Source: Roseobacter sp. HKCCD6576-2 (lineage in GTDB: Bacteria; Pseudomonadota; Alphaproteobacteria; Rhodobacterales; Rhodobacteraceae). From it: DNA of 64,000 nt. Positions within the stretch are counted from its first letter, which is position 1. The number at the start of each line of letters is the position of its first letter. The notes beneath the pieces are model-generated. The model made no database searches, was not told the DNA's origin, and saw only the letters and a program-made list of their open reading frames with translations. A program made the translations under genes and the position numbers. The stretch is from assembly GCF_013179285.1 (NCBI RefSeq), contig NZ_WVNW01000003.1:310001-374000 (forward strand), given 5' to 3'. Shown here one piece after another: positions 46,191 through 54,930 of the stretch.

Positions 46191-47216
46191 ATGAAACATC
46201 GTACTTTCTTTTGGTTTTTCCTGCCCACAGGGCTGGCGATGTTGTTGTTCATCGCGGCGCCCATCGTGTCGGTGGTGATGCAATCGCTGTTTGCCCCGCA
46301 TGAGGCCGTGCTCACGACGGTCGAAAGCTGCGGTCCGTTCGGATGCAGGGAAGAAACGACAATCGATCAAGAGGCCACGCAGGCTTTGCGCGATGCGCAG
46401 CCTCTGGGTCGCTTTGTGGGGCTGGATATCTATCTCGACCGTGGGCATCTGGCCGTGAACGAAGTGGCCGAGGCCTGGCGCACGTCCGGTGATTTGGGCA
46501 CGTTTTTCGATGCGCTCGGCAATCTGCCCTTCTATCGCGCGATGGCTTTCACGCTGACCTACACATTCACCGTGACGCCGCTTTTGATCATCCTCGGGTT
46601 GATCATTGCGCTGGCAGTCAACACGTTACACCGCCATCTCAAGGGCTTGGTGATCTTCTTCTCGCTTTTGCCGATGATCGTGACACCCCTTGTTGGCTCT
46701 CTCATCCTGGTTTGGATGATCGATAGCCGTGGGATCATCGGAACATTCCTGCAATGGGCCGCGAATGACCCCGATCTGTCGATGAGAGCCTCAACCGGGC
46801 TGACCTGGGTCATGCTGATCGTCTATGGGGTTTGGCACTCGGCGCCCTTTGCCTTTGTCGTCTTTTATGCCGGGTTGCAGACCCTGCCCAAGGATCAGCT
46901 TGAGGCGGCGCAGATTGATGGCGCAACCCGCTGGCAACAGGTCCGGTTCGTCGTCATCCCGCATCTTATGCCATTGGTCACGTTCGTGGCGCTCATTCAG
47001 CTCATGGATAACTTCCGGGTGTTTGAGCCGATCGTGGGGTTCTCGGCCTCGGCCCATGCCACATCGCTGAGCTGGATCATCTTCAACGACCTTGGCGGCG
47101 AAACCCGGCAGCTTTCCGCAGCCTCCACCACATCCGTCATGACGATCATCGGCGTCGCGATCCTGCTGTCGCCCGTTCTGGTCCGCACATGGCGCGATTT
47201 TAAGGGCAAGCACTGA
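46191..47216 (+). CDS. ABC transporter permease (MalF/UgpA-like) with a large periplasmic insert
   Basis: A 341-residue permease. The first helix (about 7-31) is followed by an unusually long periplasmic loop (about 33-115). That loop contains a SCGPFGC segment with Cys47 and Cys52 that could form a disulfide. The remaining five helices and the EAA loop (LEAAQIDGATRWQQVRFVVIPHL) are standard. The insert is reminiscent of the P2 region of MalF, which touches the binding protein. It is followed one base later by the second permease gene. Confidence 0.85.
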   Translation: MKHRTFFWFFLPTGLAMLLFIAAPIVSVVMQSLFAPHEAVLTTVESCGPFGCREETTIDQEATQALRDAQPLGRFVGLDIYLDRGHLAVNEVAEAWRTSGDLGTFFDALGNLPFYRAMAFTLTYTFTVTPLLIILGLIIALAVNTLHRHLKGLVIFFSLLPMIVTPLVGSLILVWMIDSRGIIGTFLQWAANDPDLSMRASTGLTWVMLIVYGVWHSAPFAFVVFYAGLQTLPKDQLEAAQIDGATRWQQVRFVVIPHLMPLVTFVALIQLMDNFRVFEPIVGFSASAHATSLSWIIFNDLGGETRQLSAASTTSVMTIIGVAILLSPVLVRTWRDFKGKH

Positions 47217-47217
47217 C

Positions 47218-48099
47218 ATGGCATCGAAAGCACAACGCACGCCAACCGGCCTGAAACTGGCCACCAACGGCTTTGTCATCATCTGGCTGATCCTGGCGGC
47301 CTTCCCGTTCCTCTGGACCCTGTGGGGGTCGTTCAAGGTCGAACTTGATTTCTTCTCGATCGCCGATTGGACCAACGCATTGACCGGCGAAAACACCGAA
47401 AACACCCATGGCAACGCCTTCACCGGCGCCGGGTATGAAGGCGCATGGGTGCAAGAGGAATTCTGGCGCTCTGTGTTGAACACATTCATCGTGTGTTTCT
47501 TTGTGGTCTGCACGTCTTTGACCATTGGCACCTTGGGCGGTTATGCCCTGTCGCGCTCAGGTTTTCGCTACACGTTTTGGCTGTTGATCATCGCGCTGAT
47601 CTTTCGGGCCATGCCGCCGATCACGCTGGTCGCCGGATACCTTTTACCGTTCTTTGAATGGAACCTTTGGGGCATTCTTCCAACCACGATCATCGTGCTG
47701 GTTGCGATCAATCAGCCTTTCACACTCTGGATGTTGCACAGCTTTTTTCAGAACATTCCCAAAGAGTTGGACGAAAGTGCCAAGGTCGATGGCTGCACCC
47801 AGTTTCAGGCGTTTCGCCACGTGATTGTGCCGGTGATGTGGCCCGGTGTGATCACGACGGGTCTGTTCAGTTTCCTGTTGGCCTATAACGACTTCGCGGT
47901 GACCTCGATGCTGCTGAGCGAAAGCAACCGCACCATGGTTCCGGCAATCGCGGCCTTCCTGGGCACGACGCAGACAGAGGGCAATGTGATGTTTGCCGTG
48001 GCGGCGGTTGTATCGGCGACCGCACCGCTCTTCATCCTTGTGATGTTCTTCCAACGCCAGATCGTATCCGGCCTGACCGCGGGGGCGGTGAAAGGATGA
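47218..48099 (+). CDS. ABC transporter permease (MalG/UgpE-like) of the catabolic island
   Basis: A 293-residue permease with six hydrophobic helices. It has the EAA-type loop PKELDESAKVDGCTQFQAFRHVIVPVMWP and the C-terminal motif FFQRQIVSGLTAGAVKG, both typical of MalG-like proteins. It also carries a long first periplasmic loop (about 40-90; FFSIADWTNALTGENTENTHGNAF) as its partner does. It begins one base after the previous gene and ends in an ATGA overlap with the SnoaL-like gene, so transport and catabolism are cotranscribed. Confidence 0.87.
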   Translation: MASKAQRTPTGLKLATNGFVIIWLILAAFPFLWTLWGSFKVELDFFSIADWTNALTGENTENTHGNAFTGAGYEGAWVQEEFWRSVLNTFIVCFFVVCTSLTIGTLGGYALSRSGFRYTFWLLIIALIFRAMPPITLVAGYLLPFFEWNLWGILPTTIIVLVAINQPFTLWMLHSFFQNIPKELDESAKVDGCTQFQAFRHVIVPVMWPGVITTGLFSFLLAYNDFAVTSMLLSESNRTMVPAIAAFLGTTQTEGNVMFAVAAVVSATAPLFILVMFFQRQIVSGLTAGAVKG

Positions 48100-48635
48100 A
48101 AGGCGCGCGACCAGAACAGGCGACGCTCAGCCGGGACACCGACATGTCCAAGACCGAGGCGACGCGCGCGGTGATCGAAGGCATGGTTGATGGCCTGAAC
48201 GACCATCGCATCGATGATATCGGTGAGTTCTTTGCCGAAGGGTTTCGTTGGTTGGGCAACACAGGCTGCGGCACCAAGACCGGTCTGAAAGAGTTTCAGG
48301 AAAACTGGCAGCGTCCGTTTCAAGCGGCCTTCTCTGACAAGGTCTGCATCGATGAGGCGCGGCTTTACATGGGCGAATGGGCCGCGGCCTTTGGGCGCCA
48401 GGAGGCCACGCATAGTGGCGCGTTCCTCGGCATCCCCGCGACGGGGAAGCGTGTCGAGATCCGTTACATGGATTTCTGGAAAGTGGTGGACGGCAAGATC
48501 GTCGACAACTGGGTGAATGTCGATTTCGCCCATGTCGCCGCACAGTTGGGCGTGGACGTCTTTGGCGGCCATGGCTGGGAAGCATATGACCGGGGCGAGC
48601 GGCGGCCGCCGCACCCGAACCCTAAGGAAGATTAG
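48096..48635 (+). CDS. Single-domain SnoaL/NTF2-like protein (ester-cyclase-like)
   Basis: A protein of 179 residues from the overlapping ATG (48096), or 163 from the internal ATG at 48144, after which the conserved domain starts (SKTEATRAVIEGMVDGLND). It is one SnoaL-type domain: an N-terminal helical part, FFAEGFRWLG, then THSGAFLGIPATGKRVEIRYMDFWKVVDGKIVDNWVNVDF. The last segment, ...NWVNVDFAHVAAQLGVDVFGG, matches the ends of the double-length paralogues at 42631 and 49943. Single-domain members include predicted ester cyclases. It directly abuts the HisD-like gene (stop 48635, start 48636). Confidence 0.78.
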   Translation: MKGARPEQATLSRDTDMSKTEATRAVIEGMVDGLNDHRIDDIGEFFAEGFRWLGNTGCGTKTGLKEFQENWQRPFQAAFSDKVCIDEARLYMGEWAAAFGRQEATHSGAFLGIPATGKRVEIRYMDFWKVVDGKIVDNWVNVDFAHVAAQLGVDVFGGHGWEAYDRGERRPPHPNPKED

Positions 48636-49946
48636 ATGGCCATCGAGTACCTCAAACGCAGCAAATCCGACGCCGAGAAAGCCGGTGACAATGCCAAGGT
48701 CAGCGCGGTTGTCGCGGAGACCCTGGCCGATATCGAGGCGCGGGGTGACGCGGCGGTGCATGAACTGGCGGTGAAGTTCGACAATTATGATCGGCCCTCT
48801 TATCGGCTCAGCACCGCGGAAATCGATGCGCTGATCGCGAAGGTCAGCCCGCGAGACATGGACGATATCCGCTTTGCGCATGAGCAGGTGGTCAACTTCG
48901 CCAAAGCACAACGCGCCAGCATGACGGATATCGAGGTTGAGACCTTGCCGGGCGTCATTCTGGGCCACAAGAACATCCCGGTTCAGTCTGTGGGTTGCTA
49001 TGTGCCGGGGGGAAAGTTCCCGATGGTGGCCAGCGCTCATATGTCGGTGGCCACGGCCAAGGTTGCCGGTGTTCCCCGGATCATCGCCTGCACACCGCCG
49101 TTCAATGGCGAGCCGAACCCGGCGGTCATCGCAGCGATGCATTTGGGTGGGGCGGACGAGATTTATGTCTTGGGTGGGATCCAGGCCGTAGGCGCCATGG
49201 CTATTGGAACAGAGTCGATCGAGCCGGTGCATCTTCTGGTTGGGCCTGGAAATGCTTTCGTGGCCGAAGCAAAGCGTCAGCTTTTTGGCCGGGTGGGGAT
49301 CGATCTTTTTGCGGGCCCGACTGAAACCATGGTGATCGCTGACGACACCGTTGATGCCGAGATGTGCGCGACGGATCTTTTGGGGCAGGCGGAACATGGC
49401 TTCAACTCACCTGCCTGCCTAATCACCAATTCGCGCAAATTGGCCGAGGAAACCTTGGCCGAGATCGACCGGATTCTCGACATCCTGCCGACCGCGCAGA
49501 CGGCCTCGGCCAGTTGGCGCGATTTCGGCGATGTCGTGCTGTGCGATAGCCATGACGAGATGCTGCAAGTCGCCAATGACATGGCCTATGAGCATGTGCA
49601 GGTCATGACTGATCGCGATGATTGGTATCTTGAAAACATGCATTCTTATGGCGCGCTTTTCCTGGGGCCACGCACGAATGTCGCGAACGGCGACAAGGTG
49701 ATTGGCACAAACCACACGCTGCCGACCATGAAGGCAGGGCGCTATACCGGCGGCCTTTGGGTTGGGAAGTACCTGAAAACGCACAGTTATCAGCGCGTCA
49801 CAACCGATGAAGCCGCCGCGATGATTGGCGAATATGGCTCGCGGCTCTGCCTTCTGGAGGGGTTTGTGGGCCATGCGGAGCAGTGCAATCTGCGGGTGCG
49901 GCGCTATGGCGGTAAAAACATACCCTACGGGGCAGCGGCGGAATGA
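48636..49946 (+). CDS. Histidinol-dehydrogenase family alcohol dehydrogenase, HpsN-like
   Basis: A 436-residue zinc- and NAD-dependent dehydrogenase of the HisD superfamily, which performs a four-electron oxidation of an alcohol to a carboxylate. All catalytic positions of HisD are recognisable: zinc ligands Gln251, His254 (GQAEHG), Asp353 ([10 protein letters not shown]) and His413 (EGFVGHAEQ), and the Glu319-His320 base pair ([10 protein letters not shown]). The N-terminus ([36 protein letters not shown]) resembles sulfopropanediol dehydrogenase HpsN rather than biosynthetic HisD, and there are no his genes nearby. It probably oxidises a terminal alcohol of the imported compound. Its end overlaps the next gene by ATGA. 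Confidence 0.82.
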   Translation: MAIEYLKRSKSDAEKAGDNAKVSAVVAETLADIEARGDAAVHELAVKFDNYDRPSYRLSTAEIDALIAKVSPRDMDDIRFAHEQVVNFAKAQRASMTDIEVETLPGVILGHKNIPVQSVGCYVPGGKFPMVASAHMSVATAKVAGVPRIIACTPPFNGEPNPAVIAAMHLGGADEIYVLGGIQAVGAMAIGTESIEPVHLLVGPGNAFVAEAKRQLFGRVGIDLFAGPTETMVIADDTVDAEMCATDLLGQAEHGFNSPACLITNSRKLAEETLAEIDRILDILPTAQTASASWRDFGDVVLCDSHDEMLQVANDMAYEHVQVMTDRDDWYLENMHSYGALFLGPRTNVANGDKVIGTNHTLPTMKAGRYTGGLWVGKYLKTHSYQRVTTDEAAAMIGEYGSRLCLLEGFVGHAEQCNLRVRRYGGKNIPYGAAAE

Positions 49947-50995
49947 CATCTGCCCATGCAGCCAACCAAGCAGCGCTCGGTCCGCTGCGCGCCGCCCAAT
50001 ATGATTGGGATGCGGGTGGGCTACGGGCTGCTTTGGATGCGGTTGTCGCCTCGGATGCGGTCATCCACTTATGTCACCCGTTTGGCGACCTGATCGGGCC
50101 GGATGCGTTTTTCAATGATGCTCTGGCCGTGCTGCACGCCGCCTGGCCGGACGTCGAACGGCGCGACTGGATCGTAATGGCGGGCGATACCGCGGCGGGG
50201 GAGGCTTGGGTTGGCTGCGCGGGCCATTTTTTTGGAACCTTTATGGCACCGTTGTTGGACATCCGGCCCACCGGCCATCTGACTCATATGCGGTTTCACG
50301 AGTTCTATCGGTTCGAGGATGGAAAGGTGGTGGAGGTTCAAGCGATCTGGGACTTGCCCGAAGTGATGATGCAAGCCGGGGCATGGCCGCTTGCGCCGTC
50401 ATTGGGGCGGGAATTCTGTGTCCCCGGCCCGGCGTCTGACGATGGCCTGATACGGGCGGCGCGGGATGCGGCGCAGAGCCAAGCCAGTTGCGATCTGATC
50501 ATCGAAATGCTGTCGCAGATGGTGCGCCATCCCAAGGACGGTGGCCCCGATGTGATGGAGCTGCCGCGGTTCTGGCATCCTGCGATGAACTGGTATGGCC
50601 CCGCCGGCATTGGGTCGGCGCGGGGCATTGCGGGGTTTCGAACCTGGCATCAGGTTCCGTTCCTCAACGCGATGCCAGATCGTGGCCAGCACAAGGGCGC
50701 GGTGACCCATCATTTGTTTGGAGACAACAACTACGTGGCTGTGACAGGGTGGCCCAATATGGCACAGACACTCACCGCCGATGGTTGGTTGGGAATTGCC
50801 CCATCCGGCAAGGGGGTTACCCTTCGTTCCCTAGATTTTTGGCGCATTGAGGGCCGAAAAATCCGCGAGAATTGGGTGCTTATTGACCTGCTGGATGTGT
50901 ATCGCCAACTGGGTGTCGATGTGTTTGCCCGGCTGCGTGAATTTAACAAAGCGCGCGTGCCGGGTGTTGTCTCTTTTCCTTTGGGAGCGGCGTGA
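49943..50995 (+). CDS. Double-length SnoaL/NTF2-like protein, catabolic island copy 2
   Basis: A 350-residue protein with two apparent SnoaL-like domains (about 10-165 and 185-350). The first has [31 protein letters not shown] and [30 protein letters not shown]. The second has [32 protein letters not shown], then FFD-like strands and [23 protein letters not shown]. It is the clear paralogue of the protein at 42631-43632. Both have a Gly-Pro-x-Gly-Ile-Gly-Ser loop and a His nearby that may be catalytic. The function is unknown. It is coupled to the SDR gene by TGATG. Confidence 0.75.
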   Translation: MTSAHAANQAALGPLRAAQYDWDAGGLRAALDAVVASDAVIHLCHPFGDLIGPDAFFNDALAVLHAAWPDVERRDWIVMAGDTAAGEAWVGCAGHFFGTFMAPLLDIRPTGHLTHMRFHEFYRFEDGKVVEVQAIWDLPEVMMQAGAWPLAPSLGREFCVPGPASDDGLIRAARDAAQSQASCDLIIEMLSQMVRHPKDGGPDVMELPRFWHPAMNWYGPAGIGSARGIAGFRTWHQVPFLNAMPDRGQHKGAVTHHLFGDNNYVAVTGWPNMAQTLTADGWLGIAPSGKGVTLRSLDFWRIEGRKIRENWVLIDLLDVYRQLGVDVFARLREFNKARVPGVVSFPLGAA

Positions 50996-51759
50996 TGGAT
51001 CTTCCGCATACACCGTCTTTTCGTCTTGATGGCAAACGCGCCCTGGTTGCTGGGGCGTCCTCTGGCATCGGCCTCGCCTGCGCGGTGGCTCTGGGTGAGG
51101 CTGGGGCAGAGGTCACCGTTGCCGCGCGCCGCCAGGACGCGCTCGACGATCTGGTCGCCACTATGTCTGCGGCCGGGATGATGGCCCACGCGCTTGTGCT
51201 GGATGTGTCGGACGTGTCGGCGACCCAATCCGCGGTGGCTGAACATGGCCCCTTCGACATTCTCGTCAACAGCGCCGGTTTCGCCCGGCACAGCCCGGCG
51301 GAGGAGACGACCGAAGAGGATTTCGACGTTGTTGCGGGGCTAAACGTCAAGGGCGCCTATTTCCTGACTCAAGCCGTGGCAAAGGGCCTTATCGAGGCCG
51401 GAAAACCGGGCTCTCTTGTGAACATCAGCAGCCAGATGGCCAAGGTCGGCGGGCCCGATCGCGCGGTTTATGCCGCCACCAAACACGCGGTCGAAGGGTT
51501 CACAAAATCCATGGCGATCGAATGGGGTCGCAAGGGCATTCGGGTCAATACGATCTGCCCGACCTTCATTGAAACGCCTTTGACCAAGCAGACGTTTGAC
51601 AGGCCAGAACGCCGCGCCTGGATCGAAGAGAAAATCAAACTCGGGCGGATTGGCAAGGTCGAAGACATCATGGGCGCCGTCCAGTTCCTGGCCTCGGATG
51701 CCTCTGCACTGATCACCGGAACGGCCCTGATCATTGATGGCGGGTGGACTGCGGAGTGA
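50995..51759 (+). CDS. Short-chain dehydrogenase/reductase (SDR)
   Basis: A 254-residue classical SDR. The cofactor motif is GASSGIGLACAVALG, the NNAG-equivalent is LVNSAGFAR, and the catalytic residues lie in NISSQMAKVGGPDRAVYAATKHAVEG (Ser, Tyr-x-x-x-Lys). The C-terminus ITGTALIIDGGWTAE is typical. An Arg-rich stretch after the second strand (AARRQD) suggests NADP use, but this is not decisive. It probably oxidises a secondary alcohol (or reduces a ketone) of the island's substrate. ATG 50995 overlaps the upstream stop, with TTGGGAG upstream. Confidence 0.88.
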   Translation: MDLPHTPSFRLDGKRALVAGASSGIGLACAVALGEAGAEVTVAARRQDALDDLVATMSAAGMMAHALVLDVSDVSATQSAVAEHGPFDILVNSAGFARHSPAEETTEEDFDVVAGLNVKGAYFLTQAVAKGLIEAGKPGSLVNISSQMAKVGGPDRAVYAATKHAVEGFTKSMAIEWGRKGIRVNTICPTFIETPLTKQTFDRPERRAWIEEKIKLGRIGKVEDIMGAVQFLASDASALITGTALIIDGGWTAE

Positions 51760-52778
51760 TGAGTAAAACCAAGGTCACATCCTTCGAAGTCGCCGCCCGG
51801 GCCGGGGTCAGCCAATCGGCGGTCAGCCGGGTCTTTACCCCCGGGGCGTCGGCGTCGAAAAAGACCGTCGAAAAGGTCCGCAAGGCCGCTGATGAGCTGG
51901 GTTACCGCCCCAATGTCCTGGCCCGCGCCATGGTCTCGGGCAAAAGCCGGATCATCGGGCTTGTCGTCTCCTATCTGGATAATCAGTTTTATCCCGTCGC
52001 GCTCGAGGCCCTGTCGAATGCCTTGCAGGCGCAGGGCTATCATATCTTGATTTTTACCGCGCCAAACTCCGTCGATGGGGTCGAGGCCGTTGTCCAAGAC
52101 CTGATGGACTATCAGGTGGATGGCATTATCGCCGCATCGGTTTCGATGACCTCGGGTCTTGCGGATCGCGCGCGGGATGCGGGCATCCCGATTGTGTTGT
52201 TCAACCGGGGTCAGGAGGGTGATGGGTTTTCTTGCGTCACGTCGACCAATCATGCAGGTGGGCGCAAGGTTGCGGAATTCTTACTGGCGGGCGGGCACAA
52301 GCGGATTGCCCATATTGCCGGGTGGCAAGGCAGCTCGACCGGGCGCGATCGCCAAGCGGGCTTCGTAGAAACCCTGCAGCAGGCGGGAATGGAGCCCTTC
52401 GCGTTGATCGATGGGATGTACAAACGGCCCGTTGCGATGGAATGCGCGCGTCAGCTTATTCAGGGCGACACGATCCCCGACGCGATCTTCGTTGGCAATG
52501 ATCACATGGCTTTTGCGGTGATGGACGCGCTGCGGGAGGCCGGGATCACGGTTGGGCAAGACATCTCGATTGTCGGATATGATGACGTCCCGCTTGCCGG
52601 GTGGGCGTCTTATGATCTGACGACAGTCAGGCAGCCGGTCAACCGGATGGTGGACAGCACGGTTGAGCTTCTGATGAGCCAGATGGCCAATGATGCGCCG
52701 GAGCCGGGTTGGATCGAAATTGATGGCGAGCTCATTTTGCGCAGCTCAGCCCGCATTCCCAAAGGATGGTCGTCATGA
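51759..52778 (+). CDS. LacI family transcriptional regulator of the catabolic island
   Basis: A 339-residue LacI/GalR regulator: HTH SFEVAARAGVSQSAVSRVFTPGASASKKT, hinge NVLARAMVSGKSRIIGLV, then the effector domain with GYDDVPLAGWASYDLTTVRQPVNRM. It is inside the operon, coupled by TGATG to the SDR and by ATGA to the next gene. The twin TTTTTGCA-N6-TGCAAAAA sites in the island's divergent promoter are the obvious candidate targets. It would most likely repress the island and respond to the substrate or an intermediate. Confidence 0.87.
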   Translation: MSKTKVTSFEVAARAGVSQSAVSRVFTPGASASKKTVEKVRKAADELGYRPNVLARAMVSGKSRIIGLVVSYLDNQFYPVALEALSNALQAQGYHILIFTAPNSVDGVEAVVQDLMDYQVDGIIAASVSMTSGLADRARDAGIPIVLFNRGQEGDGFSCVTSTNHAGGRKVAEFLLAGGHKRIAHIAGWQGSSTGRDRQAGFVETLQQAGMEPFALIDGMYKRPVAMECARQLIQGDTIPDAIFVGNDHMAFAVMDALREAGITVGQDISIVGYDDVPLAGWASYDLTTVRQPVNRMVDSTVELLMSQMANDAPEPGWIEIDGELILRSSARIPKGWSS

Positions 52779-53764
52779 AGGGGTTTGACCCGAAATTCGC
52801 GAATTTCCCCGATTACATCATCGGCATCACCAAGGAGATTTGGGAAGATCGCGGCATCGCGACTCTGCATGACTACTATGCGCCAGACATTGTGGTGCGG
52901 ATGCCGGGCGGGGTGTCGACGGGCAATCAGAACGTGATCGGCGCAACGATGGCGACCTTGGCGGAGTTTCCAGATCGAACGCTTTTGGGCGAGGATGTGA
53001 TTTGGTCGGGCACGCCGGAAGAGGGGATGCTGTCGAGCCACCGCATCTTGTCGACGGCGACCCATTTGGGTGAGGGTGTCTATGGCAAGGCGACCGGTAA
53101 GCCCTTGGTTTATCGCATCATTGCCGATTGCCATGCGAAAAATAACGCGATTGATGACGAGTGGCTGATCCGGGATCAAAGCGCGATCCTGCGTCAGATG
53201 GGGTGGGATCCAGTTGACTATACCCGCGATCTGATCGCACGTGAGGGGGGGGCAGAGGCCTGCGCGCAGCCTCTAACGCCGGAAAACGATATTGCGGGGC
53301 CTTACACAGGGCGCGGGAACTCAAATGAATGGGGTCAGCGCTACGCCGATATTCTGACCCGGATCATGGGCGCCGATATGGCCGTGATTGAGGCCGAATA
53401 TGACCGCGCAGTCGAAACCGCATATCCGGGCGGTGACATCGGGCATTCCTACGCATCGGTCGATCGGTTTTGGATGGGCCTACGCGCTGCGTTTCCAGAC
53501 GCGGTGTTTGAAATCCATCATCAGATCGGGCGCGACGACGCAACTATGCCGCCGCGCGCCGCCCTCCGATGGAGCCTGACCGGCACCCATTCCGGCCATG
53601 GCAGGTTTGGCACGCCCACAGGTGCCAAAGTGCATGTGATGGGCATGTCTCATGCCGAGTTTGGCGCGGTGATCCCGGGGCAGGTCAAGCTGCGTCGGGA
53701 ATGGGCCTTGTTCGACGATACCGCGATTTGGAAGCAGATCCTGCTGCAGACCGGGAATCTCTAA
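52775..53764 (+). CDS. Double-length SnoaL/NTF2-like protein, catabolic island copy 3 (divergent)
   Basis: A 329-residue protein with two SnoaL-like domains (about 10-165 and 195-329). It begins GFDPKFANFPDYIIGITKEIWEDRGIATLHDYYAPDIVVRMPGG, a common start for SnoaL/polyketide cyclase-like dehydratases. The C-terminal half contains FPDAVFEIHHQIGRDD and RWSLTGTHSGHGRFGTPTGAKVHVMGMSHAEFG, the ester-cyclase pattern. It is less similar to the other two double-length proteins, so it may have a different reaction. It overlaps the lacI-type gene by ATGA. The frame's first residues (from 52766) are not needed. Confidence 0.75.
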   Translation: MKGFDPKFANFPDYIIGITKEIWEDRGIATLHDYYAPDIVVRMPGGVSTGNQNVIGATMATLAEFPDRTLLGEDVIWSGTPEEGMLSSHRILSTATHLGEGVYGKATGKPLVYRIIADCHAKNNAIDDEWLIRDQSAILRQMGWDPVDYTRDLIAREGGAEACAQPLTPENDIAGPYTGRGNSNEWGQRYADILTRIMGADMAVIEAEYDRAVETAYPGGDIGHSYASVDRFWMGLRAAFPDAVFEIHHQIGRDDATMPPRAALRWSLTGTHSGHGRFGTPTGAKVHVMGMSHAEFGAVIPGQVKLRREWALFDDTAIWKQILLQTGNL

Positions 53765-53887
53765 ATGGGCTTTTTAACACCTCATACGGATCGGCTCACC
53801 GGCCTAAGAGAGACGCAGGCCATGCGGCGGTTCCATGCGTTCCGCCAAAGCTTGCGTGCGCGCCGTCTGAACCTGCGACCGCCCGGG

Positions 53888-53918
53888 ACATAAGAGAAGT
53901 CCAACCATTCTCTTATGT
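53888..53918. promoter_or_regulatory. 31-bp inverted repeat upstream of the cupin gene
   Basis: ACATAAGAGAA, nine bases (GTCCAACCA), TTCTCTTATGT: perfect 11-bp arms, ending 26 bases before the cupin start at 53945. It has no T-run. It could be an operator for a separate regulator of the cupin/MetE-like pair or an mRNA hairpin. The surrounding 180-base gap (53765-53944) holds only a doubtful 42-codon frame. Confidence 0.65.
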
Positions 53919-53944
53919 TCCGAACGCATCAAAGGATTCTCAAC

Positions 53945-54913
53945 ATGACGACCGCCACAATTCAGGACCGTATTGTCCGCTACGGCGACCTCAAACCCTG
54001 CAAAACCGCCTTTATCGACGCGCATACGCCGGGCAGCGATCAGAAGGAAAACTTCACCATTATCGGCGGGGGCGTATCTGAATCCCCCGATCAGCACGTC
54101 CATATCCGCGAGACGCCGGGGTTCAACATTGGCGCGGCTGGTCAGCCGCCGAAATGCCGAAACTCCCTCCACAGCCACACAACCGCCGAAGTGTTCTTCG
54201 TCCTGAAGGGCCGCTGGCGGTTCTTCTGGGGCAGATGGGGCAATGCCGGGGAGTTCGTGGCCGAGGAAGGCGATATCTTCAACATTCCCACCGGTATCTT
54301 CCGCGGCTTCGAGAATATCGGCACGGATTACGGAATGATCATGGCCATCCTGGGCGGTGACGATGCCGGTGGCGGTGTCACCTGGGCCCCGCAAGTGATT
54401 GAAGATGCGAAAGAACACGGATTGATCCTGGGTGACAATGGCGTGCTCTACGACAGCAAAAGGGGCGAAACACTGCCACCAGATGTGCAGCCGATGCCGC
54501 TTCTGTCGGAGGATCAACTGAAAGCGTTCCCAGAAGTGCCGGTTGAGGCCGTGGTGCGGGACTATGTCGCCCGTTATTGGGATTTGATGGCGCTGGCCCA
54601 TGACAAACCTGCGAAGGTGATCGGCGAAGACGCGCTGTTGAAGGATAAGCCCGGCTTTGAGGTGGATTTTCTGACGCGCGGATCAATCCCGACCGGCAGG
54701 CATAGCCCCGAAAAACACACGGTTCTGATGCCGGTTCGCGGGTATTGGAAGCTGCGTTGGGACGGTGGCGAGACCGCGTTGAACCCGGGCGACACGGCAC
54801 TTTTGCTGCCGGGTGAGGCCCATAGTCTCGAACCTTCGATGACTGGTGAGGCCAGCTTGTATCGGGTCACTGCGACGGATGATCCGGCTGGCGCCACTTG
54901 GTCAGCGGCCTAA
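53945..54913 (+). CDS. Double cupin-domain protein
   Basis: A 322-residue bicupin. The first cupin (about 65-155) has RNSLHSHTTAEVFFVLKGRWRFFWG with probable metal-binding His and Glu residues, followed by GDIFNIPTGIFRGFENIG. The second (about 235-320) has FLTRGSIPTGRHSPEKHTVLMPVRGYWKLRWDGGETALNPGDTALLLPGEAHSL. The best-known relatives are dioxygenase-like or isomerase-like cupins of unknown specificity. It sits between the SnoaL copy 3 and the MetE-like gene and begins after the 31-bp inverted repeat, so it may head a second transcription unit. Confidence 0.78.
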   Translation: MTTATIQDRIVRYGDLKPCKTAFIDAHTPGSDQKENFTIIGGGVSESPDQHVHIRETPGFNIGAAGQPPKCRNSLHSHTTAEVFFVLKGRWRFFWGRWGNAGEFVAEEGDIFNIPTGIFRGFENIGTDYGMIMAILGGDDAGGGVTWAPQVIEDAKEHGLILGDNGVLYDSKRGETLPPDVQPMPLLSEDQLKAFPEVPVEAVVRDYVARYWDLMALAHDKPAKVIGEDALLKDKPGFEVDFLTRGSIPTGRHSPEKHTVLMPVRGYWKLRWDGGETALNPGDTALLLPGEAHSLEPSMTGEASLYRVTATDDPAGATWSAA

Positions 54914-54930
54914 ACAAACGGGAGAGCCAT

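Noticed and set aside
47883-49397. 504-codon open frame on the minus strand across the permease, SnoaL-like and HisD-like genes
   Set aside because: It crosses three well-supported, overlapping plus-strand genes and its translation shows no domain.
53765-53893. 42-codon frame beginning directly after the stop of SnoaL copy 3
   Set aside because: It is Arg-rich (MRRFHAFRQSLRARR type), has no separate ribosome binding site and runs into the 31-bp inverted repeat; a chance frame is more likely, though a small leader peptide cannot be excluded.
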